Positions 43,801-51,527 of a stretch of DNA of 60,025 nt are shown here, one piece after another. The first letter of the stretch is position 1. The number at the start of each line of letters is the position of its first letter. The DNA is taken from contig CALUMT010000009.1 in the NCBI GenBank assembly GCA_944321845.1, forward strand, positions 1 through 60,025, given 5' to 3'. A program made the position numbers and the translations under genes. The DNA is from an uncultured Butyricimonas sp. (GTDB taxonomy: Bacteria > Bacteroidota > Bacteroidia > Bacteroidales > Marinifilaceae). A model generated the notes under the pieces. That model was not told the origin of the DNA. It saw only the letters and a list, made by a program, of their open reading frames with translations, and made no database searches.

Positions 43801-43898
43801 ACTCGCTTGCGGTTATCCTCGAAAGGGTCATCGGCGCAGGAGGCGCCGAGGAGTGCGAGCACCGCTACCATACAATATAGCAATTTGTTTGTTTTCAT
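40854..43898 (-). CDS. DUF4906-type fimbrial (tip-like) lipoprotein
   Basis: 1014 residues. Lipoprotein signal peptide ending ALLGASC (Cys21). Next comes a fimbrillin-like N-terminal region (VRVQLKFQAEAEQVLTRAEQ, with a possible Arg cleavage site) and a domain with VYIFVFDGAGKIKYRAFL and FERTDAKIKFVVKTSP. A large DUF4906 middle part follows. The C-terminal region (about 880-1014) reads GYDDGYRIPNQRELLIM and ends EEGYVRPVQDVQ, as in FISUMP/C-type-lectin-like tails of Bacteroidota tip proteins. Last gene of the fimbrial operon, where tip or accessory subunits usually lie; 23 nt after the preceding gene. Confidence 0.82.
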   Translation of the reverse strand: MKTNKLLYCMVAVLALLGASCADDPFEDNRKRVEEGIPVRVQLKFQAEAEQVLTRAEQDKEYEERIENVYIFVFDGAGKIKYRAFLTEGENLSFDNGNTNHSSGYITFDTESMNDATIVGIANLRTASSGTAFPVTEEEMDAIQDLNNLKTYVMRMSEASISRGGLFMMTGYAKDTEGNTQVVIPGSETGTAEVQATLKFERTDAKIKFVVKTSPKEQTWTNFSFSPRTWKVKRVPQQSYLLEAQTGDYNRDDAIYFNTPAMPFETQTTDPDNANLYTGGSFVFYMPENKKAPLQSVSDYPSRDAWDTEKGLDDNGNRTFTNANANSTYVEMTGTISYINGENMLVNAAVRFIVHLGYLTSYKDNEGQTISVTPDPNDYNTKRNGFYTYNVIVRGVDDIIVEVTDGTDQRPGYEGDVVYSTTDIFEFDSHYDRRLIKLNKKAIGTEMKWSVNTPFSRGIHDATDDDKNIEQDMRDYRWVKFAINTDYGVDNSHLVKYPGDQNYNDPFPMDASNNNKPSPYYDQASEYYGNKGNYPEARLLDVNQLIRRLQQEAANEDSSIFFKDPEDGEEKVAITVFVDEHLYFNHPLTNQPGDENRSLWKLTTDKEDRQLHIIAQGSQISPDGNSSVVNSTFTFKQRPISTIFNVDKNELQTAWGLESVMETGRMGKGSRQYGSSTSNGRNNTLDIILGSGHDGTLHWTDVLNTNSPYDLNTNYQDPVFACLLRNRDLNGNNLVESNEIRWYLAAIDQLTDIYIGEYALDEKSRLYPSNPADRENQVRWHYISSSAVTNSNNAWILWAEEGASRGAHNATNAGSVFSYRCARNLGLKLGEPDVEPADLIDVTDEGGGFYLIDATNMNVKARRTNYEVNPLPLHNERSANNLPYAKFRVHANVYGGDGKAPYVERWNGSTPEWNDWPWNHFQTFNGYDDGYRIPNQRELLIMTTRLPSTAWKNFTSSGASTKPYYICQTAFSLKGISPYNDSREGFLWDSNSGVFFLQNDTDEEGYVRPVQDVQ

Positions 43899-43921
43899 AT
43901 CTGTTATTCAGTTGTTACATG

Positions 43922-44941
43922 TTAGTCAAATGAGGGTACATCGACTGTGTTTTCTTGCCAGTCTACTACGTTAAATTGAATTTCGACGTGCGCTGTCGTT
44001 CTTAGCGTGGCGCTGATGTTCACCTGGGTGTTGCGGGCGATGGCATTCAGGGCACCGAACTCGTTCACGAACGCTTGTGGGCGATAGGTGATATTATTTT
44101 GGGTGCTGAATCCGATAGTATAGGGAGAAGCCTGTGTACCATTACTCCATGCAAAGGAAGGGTAAATGTAAAGTACCAACGATTCGCTACTACTGCCCGG
44201 GATAGTTATCGCAAGGTTTGTATAATTCTTTACTTCATATTGAGCATCATCAGGAACGTCAAGACTGGTTTCTTGGAAGAGGTATAGACGGTCGCCGAAA
44301 AACTTGCCGAATGACATCCCGGTGATGGTCAGTGGTTCGGTGAGTGCGTTGTTCATCGTGATGTTCAGCTTGGCCACGACACGTACCAAGTTTACCTCAA
44401 TATTCTGTGGTGTCCCGCTAGGAGGGGCGATAGTCAGGCTTTGGTTCATCCAGGTCATGGGCAGACCATTTTCAGGAAATTCCGAGCCTCGTTTTGGAAA
44501 ATGCGTGCAGGATTCATCTTTTATCAATACCTTGCGAGTTTCTTTTTCTGGAACATCGACGAGGTCATTCTGTAAGGCTGTCAAATTGGAATAGTCTTTA
44601 CCGAGACTAGCTTCATTAGCGATGACGTACATTTGCACTGGACCAACCGGGACGCCACTTATCTCGATTGTACCCCCAGTGAGTTGGTCGGCGGTGTAGG
44701 TGTTGTTGATGCTCTTGGCTCCTTGAGCTAGAATAATGACGCGAAGGTGATTAATGGCATTTTCATCCCCTGCTACGTCAACGCGGGATACAGACTTGAG
44801 TATGGGAAGATTCAAACGGATGGTGGCCGTGCGTCCGTCGGCAAGCCATTGATCCGATTCATTGTGACAGCCTGTGTTTGTTATTAATAACAGGTAAATG
44901 GCCAATACTCTAAAGAGATGATGAAAAGATAAATGTTTCAT
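43922..44941 (-). CDS. FimB/Mfa2-like fimbrial anchor or accessory lipoprotein
   Basis: 339 residues with a lipoprotein signal (LLLITNTGC, Cys near 25). Two beta-sandwich-like regions follow: ATIRLNLPILKSVSRVD and HLRVIILAQGAKSINNTYTADQL at the front, IEVNLVRVVAKLNITMNN in the middle, and a C-terminal THVEIQFNVVDWQENTVDVPSFD strand. These fit the FimB/Mfa2 type, which anchors the fimbria and limits its length. Assigned from the fold pattern and operon position, so exact subfamily is uncertain. Confidence 0.7.
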   Translation of the reverse strand: MKHLSFHHLFRVLAIYLLLITNTGCHNESDQWLADGRTATIRLNLPILKSVSRVDVAGDENAINHLRVIILAQGAKSINNTYTADQLTGGTIEISGVPVGPVQMYVIANEASLGKDYSNLTALQNDLVDVPEKETRKVLIKDESCTHFPKRGSEFPENGLPMTWMNQSLTIAPPSGTPQNIEVNLVRVVAKLNITMNNALTEPLTITGMSFGKFFGDRLYLFQETSLDVPDDAQYEVKNYTNLAITIPGSSSESLVLYIYPSFAWSNGTQASPYTIGFSTQNNITYRPQAFVNEFGALNAIARNTQVNISATLRTTAHVEIQFNVVDWQENTVDVPSFD

Positions 44942-44963
44942 GTTGTTGTCCTGTTATTTTGCA

Positions 44964-45929
44964 TTATTGGTTTTTATCTTCGTCTCCCCACGATACCGAT
45001 GTTTCTTGGGTAGTCCAATCTACAACATTCACGGTAATGCTTAAGGTGCCGCCCTTGATGGTCAGGGTGTAGTTGTAGCTTTTGCCGGCTTCCCATTGGG
45101 AAGTTGTCGAGGTGTTCAGGTCGACGACGTACGTTCTGTCTGTCGTTTCGCCTTGGTAATGGTAGGCGATTTCCACATGGGCGTTTGTCAGGTCGGAATC
45201 CGGAATCAGCAGCATGTCTCCCAGCATGTCTTTTTCCCAGCCGTTCGTGGTGTTGAATTCGAATGTTTCTCCCACAAAGGGGGTGTCGTCTGTGGAGCAG
45301 ATTGTTGTCTGGTCCCAGGTACTCCCTTGGTCGTTCTTGCTGAGGGTTCCCTTGTACTTCACGCCATATACCTTGAAACTGTTGATTGTAGCCACGGCGT
45401 TCTCGGATTTTACTGTGAATTTTACCCAGGCGAGCTCGTGGAAGAAGGTGAAGGCCACTTGCTCTGCTGCGGTGCCATTCATGGCAAGGCGGGAGGCGGT
45501 CATCAAGTCCACGGCATTCGTTCCTGTTCCGGAGCAGTCGAAGCTTTTGACGGTAATGGTTCCGTCCGCGGTGATAGTTACATTTTCATCGGGAAGGGTG
45601 GACGGGTACAAGGCGTGGAAATTATAGGTATAGCCGGGAAGCCAGTACTGTGTTCCCCCGGTATATGTCCAGACATTTCCTGATTGGCTCACGGTTACCC
45701 CATCGAAGACGTTGTTGGTGATCTGGTCCGTGCCGTACCAGCCCCATGCTCGGAATCCCTCGCTCATGTCATTGGCCGTGCTCACGGCGGCGCGACTTTC
45801 TGTACGCGGGGTGAAGCTGATGGCCAGGGAATTACCGTTTGGGCCGTTGCCCTCGATGGCGGTACAGGAAGCGGCAAAAAGGGAAGCGATTATGGCCGAC
45901 AGGTTGATTCTTCTTCCAATTTTTGACAT
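44964..45929 (-). CDS. Fimbrillin family protein (Mfa-like)
   Basis: 321 residues. Lipoprotein signal ending FAASC (Cys22). The mature N-terminus has SLAISFTPRTESRAAV with Arg residues where gingipain-like maturation cuts fimbrillins. The fimbrillin core contains YTYNFHALYPSTLPDENVTI (YNFHALYP is typical), AFTFFHELAWVKFTVKSENAVATINSFKVYGVKYKGTL (the FKHMLAKVKF-type strand) and the C-terminal GKSYNYTLTIKGGTLSITVNVVDWTTQE. Probably a minor or stalk subunit; a hairpin separates it from the preceding fimbrillin. Confidence 0.85.
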   Translation of the reverse strand: MSKIGRRINLSAIIASLFAASCTAIEGNGPNGNSLAISFTPRTESRAAVSTANDMSEGFRAWGWYGTDQITNNVFDGVTVSQSGNVWTYTGGTQYWLPGYTYNFHALYPSTLPDENVTITADGTITVKSFDCSGTGTNAVDLMTASRLAMNGTAAEQVAFTFFHELAWVKFTVKSENAVATINSFKVYGVKYKGTLSKNDQGSTWDQTTICSTDDTPFVGETFEFNTTNGWEKDMLGDMLLIPDSDLTNAHVEIAYHYQGETTDRTYVVDLNTSTTSQWEAGKSYNYTLTIKGGTLSITVNVVDWTTQETSVSWGDEDKNQ

Positions 45930-45965
45930 AGTCGTTTGTTTTTATTGTTAATGATTTTTTATTGT

Positions 45966-45997
45966 GACCGGGAAGGGACATTCAACCCCGCCCGGCC
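45966..45997 (-). terminator. GC-rich hairpin between the two fimbrillin genes
   Basis: GACCGGGAAGGG pairs imperfectly with CCCCGCCCGGCC; no T-run follows on the minus strand. It could be a stabilising or processing hairpin that sets subunit ratios rather than a terminator. Confidence 0.35.
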
Positions 45998-46031
45998 TGT
46001 ATTTCCTGTATTATCAGGATTTGTTGTAAAA

Positions 46032-46970
46032 TTAAGGTAGTACAGTTGTTTCTGAAGCATCTGCCCATCCTTCGATTTGCTGAACTTCGAATTCGATCTT
46101 CTTTAACGTTCCATCAATATCTTCGGGGTTGATGGTTACGATATAGTTATAGCGATATCCAGGAGTCCAGGTATTGTCTGTGCCTTTACCATTTGCTGAA
46201 TAACCTAAGTTTGCTGTGAATGGACTTGACTTTTCTGTTAGTCCTGGACCATTTAAAGTCGCAGTAAAAGATACTTCAATCGTATTTGTGTTATTTTGTG
46301 GAATTACAAAATTAACATCGTTGCCTGTATATCCGTTTTCTTCTACAGCAATGTCGGCAATCTCCTGATACTTGTATTCTCCGTTAGCGCCGGAGTTTGT
46401 CCACGTTATGTTTGTCCCGTTATATGTTCCGGTTTCTGTTTGTTTTGCGGAGAATTTCAGATCGCTGATTTTAATTGTGTAAGCATCGGCTGCACTAGTG
46501 TTGAACGTGAATTTTACTTGCGATAGCATGTGTTTGAAGCTCAATTGAACTTTATCTTCACTGGTTACATCTGTATTTGTAGTGCGAGAGGCAGTAGCTA
46601 CAATAAGATCTTTCCCGTTATTTGGCGTGTAATTAGGAAATTTCAGTGTCTTTGTAGTGTAATCGAAAGAAGCACCTTCGTATTTGTCAACGTTATAGTA
46701 TGCGCCGAACTCATACGTTTTGCTTGCTACCCAATAAGCTGTTTTTGTGTTTAATTCATTATTGAAGACAATGTCATTATCTGTTGAACCATACATACCG
46801 AATACATAAAAATCGGTAAGTTGAGTTACTTCAGTTACTGCTCTCGTGTTGTTATTCACGAAAGATTCAAACCCGATTGCGCGATTGCCGGCAACCTCTA
46901 CTGTTTCGCTTTTTGAACAACCGGCCAGTGCTAAAGCAGCTACTGCCACGGTTAAAAATTGTTTTTTCAT
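46032..46970 (-). CDS. Fimbrillin family protein (candidate major subunit)
   Basis: 312 residues. Lipoprotein signal MKKQFLTVAVAALALAGC (Cys18). The mature part starts with FESFVNNNTRAVTEV; the Arg before AVT is a plausible maturation cut. Core motifs: VQLSFKHMLSQVKFTFNTS (the conserved FKHMLSQVKF strand), VNFVIPQNN, and the C-terminal TPGYRYNYIVTINPEDIDGTLKKIEFEVQQIEGWAD. AT content is higher than in its neighbours, as often seen in variable surface subunits. Position as first fimbrillin, followed by a hairpin, makes it the best candidate for the shaft subunit (inference). Confidence 0.85.
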   Translation of the reverse strand: MKKQFLTVAVAALALAGCSKSETVEVAGNRAIGFESFVNNNTRAVTEVTQLTDFYVFGMYGSTDNDIVFNNELNTKTAYWVASKTYEFGAYYNVDKYEGASFDYTTKTLKFPNYTPNNGKDLIVATASRTTNTDVTSEDKVQLSFKHMLSQVKFTFNTSAADAYTIKISDLKFSAKQTETGTYNGTNITWTNSGANGEYKYQEIADIAVEENGYTGNDVNFVIPQNNTNTIEVSFTATLNGPGLTEKSSPFTANLGYSANGKGTDNTWTPGYRYNYIVTINPEDIDGTLKKIEFEVQQIEGWADASETTVLP

Positions 46971-47029
46971 CTCTGGACAATTTTTAGTTAAACATTAAAT
47001 TAAGTATGTGTATAAAATAAATATTCCTT

Positions 47030-48046
47030 TTAGTTTAGCGGGAGCACGATGTCCTGGAATTCTCCCCATCCGTCCACGTTGACGTCAAATCCCCCGGAGC
47101 CTTCCAGCCCGTCCTCGTCCTCGACGCGGATTCCATCGATCACGATGACTCCCCCGCGGGGTTGGGCGCTGATCTGGTCGGTAACATCGTACTCGAAATT
47201 CAGCATTTTCCCGTTGTTCAGGCGTACTTCCAGCTCGAGCTTGAAGGAGTGTCCCTCGTGGGGGGCTCCCGGGATGGGGTCATCGCTTGGAACACCGAAC
47301 GAACGGACGATCGCGTATATCCCCAGCTGCTGGTCCACCGTGCACTCGTCGAAGAGGACGGTCACAACCTCGTCGGTGGTGATCCCCGTCTGGAGGTAAA
47401 CCCCTCCGGCCATCCCGGCCAGTGCTCCCCGGGCCAAGGCCACGTATTTCAGGCCGTGCTCGAAGATGTAGTGGACGACGTAGGTGTACACCAGCGGGCG
47501 CATGTTGACGGACAGGGGAATGATCGTGTCCGAGAGCACGGCCTCGTGTTCCGGGTGGAACGAGCCGTACAGCTGGTCGGGGGCGTTGACCGTTACCTCG
47601 CCCTCGTTGCGGGAGTTGTAGGTGGAGCGGGCACGGGTGCGGGTGCTGGCCACGGCCGTCGCGGTGGATTCCTCGTCATGGAAGGTGATGTACTCCGTGT
47701 CGTTGTTGTAGAAGAGAATGTCGTGCACGCCGGGGCTCATGTGCACTCGTCCGCCGCTGCTCGCGAGGTTGGCCTCATGTGCCAGTTTGCCGTCGGTGAA
47801 CACGCGTGTCCGGATTCCCCCGGGCTCTCCCGGGCGGAGGTCATCATAACCGAAACCGAGTACCCCGCGCCAGCGGTCTTTCCAGTTTTTGCCCAGGTCC
47901 CGTTCCCATTCCTTTTCCCAGTTTACCTGTATCTCGTGGCGGGAACCCAGCCCGTGCAGGTCATGGTCGTAGCATAACGGTTTGCGGCAGCCGGCCAGTG
48001 ACAGGGCGGCCAATGCCATGATCATCAAGTATCCTTGTGTTTTCAT
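47030..48046 (-). CDS. DUF5119 family lipoprotein of the fimbrial operon
   Basis: 338 residues from the ATG at 48046, which overlaps the DUF3575 stop (ATGA). It is preceded by AAAGGAGG, an unusually strong Shine-Dalgarno that decides this start over the frame reaching 48448. Lipoprotein signal MKTQGYLMIMALAALSLAGC (Cys20), then RKPLCYDHDLHG typical of DUF5119. A beta-rich body includes PGVHDILFYNNDTEYITFHD and MLNFEYDVTDQISAQPRGGVIVIDGIRVED. Role in fimbria assembly unknown. GC content is high compared with the fimbrillins that follow. Confidence 0.85.
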   Translation of the reverse strand: MKTQGYLMIMALAALSLAGCRKPLCYDHDLHGLGSRHEIQVNWEKEWERDLGKNWKDRWRGVLGFGYDDLRPGEPGGIRTRVFTDGKLAHEANLASSGGRVHMSPGVHDILFYNNDTEYITFHDEESTATAVASTRTRARSTYNSRNEGEVTVNAPDQLYGSFHPEHEAVLSDTIIPLSVNMRPLVYTYVVHYIFEHGLKYVALARGALAGMAGGVYLQTGITTDEVVTVLFDECTVDQQLGIYAIVRSFGVPSDDPIPGAPHEGHSFKLELEVRLNNGKMLNFEYDVTDQISAQPRGGVIVIDGIRVEDEDGLEGSGGFDVNVDGWGEFQDIVLPLN

Positions 48047-49173
48047 TGTTTGCCTCCTTTCTTCCACCAGTTCAGTATCCATACCAGCGAGAACTTGGCT
48101 TTCAGCGGCCCGAAGTAGTTGGTGCGGCCCGTTTCCTGGTAGACGTAGTGCCCGTCGATGGGCAGGTATTTCTCGTATTCGGTGTACATGTATCCGATGC
48201 CGATGTTGGCCTCCAGGTGCAGGCTCTTGCAGCCTTTCACGGGGAACATGAAGCCGTAGGCCAGTCCCGTCATGAAGTATTCGCCCTTGTACCCTTGTTT
48301 GCCGTTCTCCAGGTCGTAGGCTCCACCCCCGGCGAAGAACCCGGCATGGTGGCCGTGCCACGGGGCCTTGCTCTTGAACCAGTAGCGGGCTTCCGGGCTG
48401 ATGATCCACAGGTCGTAGTACTTGTTTACCCCGCCGTCGATACGCCACCAGGCAACAGAGCCCTCGAGGTTGAGCGACCAGCGGTCGTTGAACCGGTATT
48501 CCAACTCCAGCGTGGGCAGCAGCAGGAGATCGTACAGCAGGTTGGTCTTGATGGCCAGCCGTCCCGGTTCAGGTGCGGCCACGATTGGCGTGGAGGGTGT
48601 TGCCGGTGTGATGTCCCGTTTCACGGGTTCGACGGGAGTTGTCGTTAGTTCCTCCGTCTTGACCGTGTCGGCCGGTACGGGAGGTGTCGCCGGAATAGTA
48701 TCTTGTTTTATGGATTCCTCCTGCTTTTCCGGTTGGTAATCCTTGGCGTAGACGAGTCCCACCACGGCCACCACGTCGCGCATTCCCTGGAAGGCGGTGC
48801 TGCGGTTGCCCGTGCGGTAATAGTCTTCTTTCATCCCGTGATGTGTGATGAAGTAGGATTTTACCTGGTTGCTGCGGTTTTTGGCGGCCTGCAGGTTGGC
48901 GGTCTTGTCCTTGAACGAGCAGCAGTAGCCCATCACCCGGATGAAGGCTTGTCCCCGCTCGATTTCCCCGCGGTGACGCTCGATAAGTTGTACTACTTGC
49001 TGGATGCTTTCCTCGTTACCCGCGAATGGCGAGTAGAACATGAGCTTGCCGGGGACGAAGCGGAAAAGAATCAGGGAATCCCTTTCCATCCCATTCTCGG
49101 GGACGTTCCCGGCGAGGGAGGACGACCATCCCGCCATCGTGATGGCGAGAATGATTAGAACTTGTCTCATCAT
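48043..49173 (-). CDS. DUF3575 outer-membrane protein with OmpA-like N-terminal region
   Basis: 376 residues. Signal peptide MMRQVLIILAITMAGWSSSLAG. An OmpA-like peptidoglycan-binding-type region (about 30-145) carries QQVVQLIERHRGEIERGQAFIRVMGYCCSFKDKTANLQAAKNRSNQVKSYFI. A Pro/Thr-rich linker (about 150-205) follows. The DUF3575 barrel (about 210-376) reads LAIKTNLLYDLLLLPTLELEYRFNDRWSLNLEG and GHHAGFFAGGGAYD. First structural gene of the fimbrial operon; 12 nt after a leader reading frame that contains the (TG)23 repeat. Confidence 0.88.
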   Translation of the reverse strand: MMRQVLIILAITMAGWSSSLAGNVPENGMERDSLILFRFVPGKLMFYSPFAGNEESIQQVVQLIERHRGEIERGQAFIRVMGYCCSFKDKTANLQAAKNRSNQVKSYFITHHGMKEDYYRTGNRSTAFQGMRDVVAVVGLVYAKDYQPEKQEESIKQDTIPATPPVPADTVKTEELTTTPVEPVKRDITPATPSTPIVAAPEPGRLAIKTNLLYDLLLLPTLELEYRFNDRWSLNLEGSVAWWRIDGGVNKYYDLWIISPEARYWFKSKAPWHGHHAGFFAGGGAYDLENGKQGYKGEYFMTGLAYGFMFPVKGCKSLHLEANIGIGYMYTEYEKYLPIDGHYVYQETGRTNYFGPLKAKFSLVWILNWWKKGGKQ

Positions 49174-49185
49174 GATTATTTGTTG

Positions 49186-49539
<354 letters not shown>

Positions 49540-49564
49540 GCTTGTTTTTTGTTAATTTCGTTGG

Positions 49565-49595
49565 CAAATCTATACGATCTTATGATTAATACAAA
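49565..49595 (-). promoter_or_regulatory. Promoter of the fimbrial operon
   Basis: Minus-strand TTTG (49592-49595), exactly 19 bp, then TAGATTTG (49565-49572): a full match to the Bacteroidota consensus. The predicted start near 49558 gives a leader of about 385 nt before DUF3575. Confidence 0.7.
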
Positions 49596-49599
49596 ATAT

Positions 49600-49731
49600 T
49601 TTAATGTTTTTCTACTGGTTTAACATTGTTAATGGAATTAACGTGCGGTATTTTACTTTTGGCGTGATATTCCATGACGCTTTTTGGTCTGATGTTAATC
49701 CACTGAAAATCCGTGTTTGATGTAGAGTATC
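49600..49731. other. Intergenic region upstream of the fimbrial promoter
   Basis: AT-rich. A plus-strand TACTTTTG near 49652 matches the -7 box, but no gene follows it on that strand. The 11-bp repeat array begins at 49732. Confidence 0.4.
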
Positions 49732-49798
49732 TCCGTATTAATTCCGTATCAATTCCGTATTAACTCCGTATATATACGTAAATGATACGGAATTGATA
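49732..49798. repeat. Array of 11-bp-period repeats (TCCGTATTAAT type) with inverted copy
   Basis: Four consecutive 11-bp units starting at 49732, 49743, 49754 and 49765 (TCCGTATTAAT, TCCGTATCAAT, TCCGTATTAAC, TCCGTATATAT). TATCAATTCCGTAT at 49747-49760 has an exact inverted copy at 49785-49798. The block is about 140 bp upstream of the fimbrial promoter. Confidence 0.75.
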
Positions 49799-49890
49799 TG
49801 CTGTTGAATTAGAATCAATACCAGTCAGTGCCGGGAAAGGTCAGGGGTAAGGTAGGAGCGGATTGGGGGGAGGAAGGGCTGGACTCGTGT

Positions 49891-49922
49891 AAAAAAATAC
49901 CACGGGAAAGAACCGTGGTATT
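49891..49922 (-). terminator. Terminator of metK
   Basis: On the minus strand ATACCACGG / CCGTGGTAT (49913-49921 with 49897-49905), then a T-run. Confidence 0.85.
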
Positions 49923-49942
49923 TATATGTCTGGAGGGGAGAA

Positions 49943-51232
49943 TCAAAGGTTGAAGGCTTCGCGGATGATGTCCACGTGGTCGAGTTTTTCCCACGTGAAG
50001 AGTTCCACCTCTTTTTCGACGGTAGGCCAGTAGTTGGAAGTGAATGTTTTCTTCACGACGCGGGGGGTGCGTCCCATGTGCCCGTAGCTGGCGGTTTCGA
50101 AATATATGGGGTTGCGCAGTTTCAACCGTTCCTCGATGGCCTTGGGACGGAGGTCGAAGATTTCGTCGATTTTCCGCGCGATGGCGGCATCGTCCATGGC
50201 GACTTTGGCCGTGCCGAAGGTGTTCACGAATATGCCGACGGGACGGGCGATGCCGATGGCGTAGGATACCTGGATGAGTATTTCATCGGCGATACCCGCG
50301 GCAACCATGTTTTTGGCGATGTGGCGAGCGGCATAAGCGGCGGAACGGTCCACTTTCGAGGGATCTTTGCCGGAGAACGCACCGCCCCCGTGCGCTCCTT
50401 TGCCGCCGTAGGTGTCAACGATGATTTTGCGGCCGGTGAGACCGGTGTCCCCGTGGGGTCCGCCGATGACGAATTTCCCGGTCGGGTTGACGAGCAGGAC
50501 GAGGTGGTCGTCGAATAGGGCCTGTACCCGCGCGGGAAGTTGTGCTTTCACCCGGGGCAGGAGGATATTCTTAATGTCCTGGTGGATTTGCTCAACCATC
50601 CGGGCATCGGCTTGCAACTGTGCTTCGGTGCTGTTGTCGGTTGGGCGAATGAATTCGTCATGCTGCGTGGAGATCACGATGGTGTGTACGCGGAGGGGAC
50701 GATTGTCGTTGTCGTATTCGATGGTGACCTGCGATTTGGAGTCGGGACGGAGATAGGTCATTTGCTTGCCTTCCCGGCGGATGGCGGCCAGTTCGATGAG
50801 AAGCGTGTGTGCCAGTTCGATGGGAAGGGGCATGTAGTTGTCTGTCTCGTTGCAGGCGTAGCCGAACATCATACCTTGGTCGCCGGCGCCTTGTTCCATG
50901 GGGTCTTCCCGCACAACGCCTCGGTTGATATCGGGGGATTGCTCGTGGATGGCGCTGAGCACGCCGCAACTGTTGCCGTCGAACATGTATTCGCTTTTCG
51001 TGTACCCGATGCGGTTGATGACTTCCCGCGCGACGCGTTGCACGTCCACGTAGGTGTCGGTCTTGATTTCCCCGGCGATGATGGTTTGTCCGGTGGTGAC
51101 CAGTGTCTCGCAGGCCACTTTCGCATTGGGGTCAAAGGCGATGATTTTGTCAAGTATGGCGTCTGAGATTTGATCGGCGACTTTGTCGGGATGTCCTTCA
51201 GACACGGATTCAGAGGTAAATAAGTATCCCAT
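49943..51232 (-). CDS. metK: S-adenosylmethionine synthetase
   Basis: 429 residues, the longer length usual in Bacteroidota. Makes S-adenosylmethionine from methionine and ATP. Signatures: [24 protein letters not shown] at the N-terminus, [12 protein letters not shown] (about 116-127), and [27 protein letters not shown] (about 279-305) for the phosphate-binding loop. Single gene with its own promoter, a SAM-II-like leader and a terminator, so product feedback on its expression is likely. Confidence 0.97.
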   Translation of the reverse strand: MGYLFTSESVSEGHPDKVADQISDAILDKIIAFDPNAKVACETLVTTGQTIIAGEIKTDTYVDVQRVAREVINRIGYTKSEYMFDGNSCGVLSAIHEQSPDINRGVVREDPMEQGAGDQGMMFGYACNETDNYMPLPIELAHTLLIELAAIRREGKQMTYLRPDSKSQVTIEYDNDNRPLRVHTIVISTQHDEFIRPTDNSTEAQLQADARMVEQIHQDIKNILLPRVKAQLPARVQALFDDHLVLLVNPTGKFVIGGPHGDTGLTGRKIIVDTYGGKGAHGGGAFSGKDPSKVDRSAAYAARHIAKNMVAAGIADEILIQVSYAIGIARPVGIFVNTFGTAKVAMDDAAIARKIDEIFDLRPKAIEERLKLRNPIYFETASYGHMGRTPRVVKKTFTSNYWPTVEKEVELFTWEKLDHVDIIREAFNL

Positions 51233-51307
51233 AATTCATTTTAGATTTTAATGGTTAATCGTAAATTAAACTATAGGAAAGTACCTGGATGGTTGAATTC
51301 AGAATAA

Positions 51308-51362
51308 GTTCGCGTTTTAGCACTTTTTTTCCGTGGTTGCAATCAGCCAAATCTTTCCACTT
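51308..51362 (-). promoter_or_regulatory. SAM-II-like riboswitch in the metK leader
   Basis: Reading the minus strand from 51360: GTGG, GATTTGGCTGATTGCAA, CCACGG, an A-rich stretch, then GTGCTAAAACG. This matches the SAM-II (metA-motif) pattern: P1 stem GUGG/CCAC enclosing GAUUU-GGC-GAUUGCAA, followed by the 3' strand with GCUAAAA that makes the pseudoknot. It lies just after the predicted transcript start and about 75 nt before the metK ATG. Known class from proteobacteria and related leaders; call made by eye without covariance scoring. Confidence 0.7.
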
Positions 51363-51374
51363 TTTAACGGGGGA

Positions 51375-51382
51375 CAAAGGTA
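51375..51382 (-). promoter_or_regulatory. -7 box of metK
   Basis: TACCTTTG on the minus strand; start near 51368 puts the SAM-II-like element at the 5' end of the transcript. Confidence 0.55.
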
Positions 51383-51491
51383 GTAATTTTTCGGGGAAAA
51401 GCGAAAAAGGTTCGGGGATAAAAGAAATGCTTGTAAATAATTTTTATAAGAAAGTTTTGATGTCTTAGTAAAATATTTTAGAAAGTTTTCG

Positions 51492-51499
51492 TATCTTTG
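51492..51499 (+). promoter_or_regulatory. -7 box of the ROK-nagB operon
   Basis: TATCTTTG, 29 nt before the ROK gene ATG. Confidence 0.6.
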
Positions 51500-51527
51500 C
51501 CTGCACGAGATGATTAAATGGGGTTAG

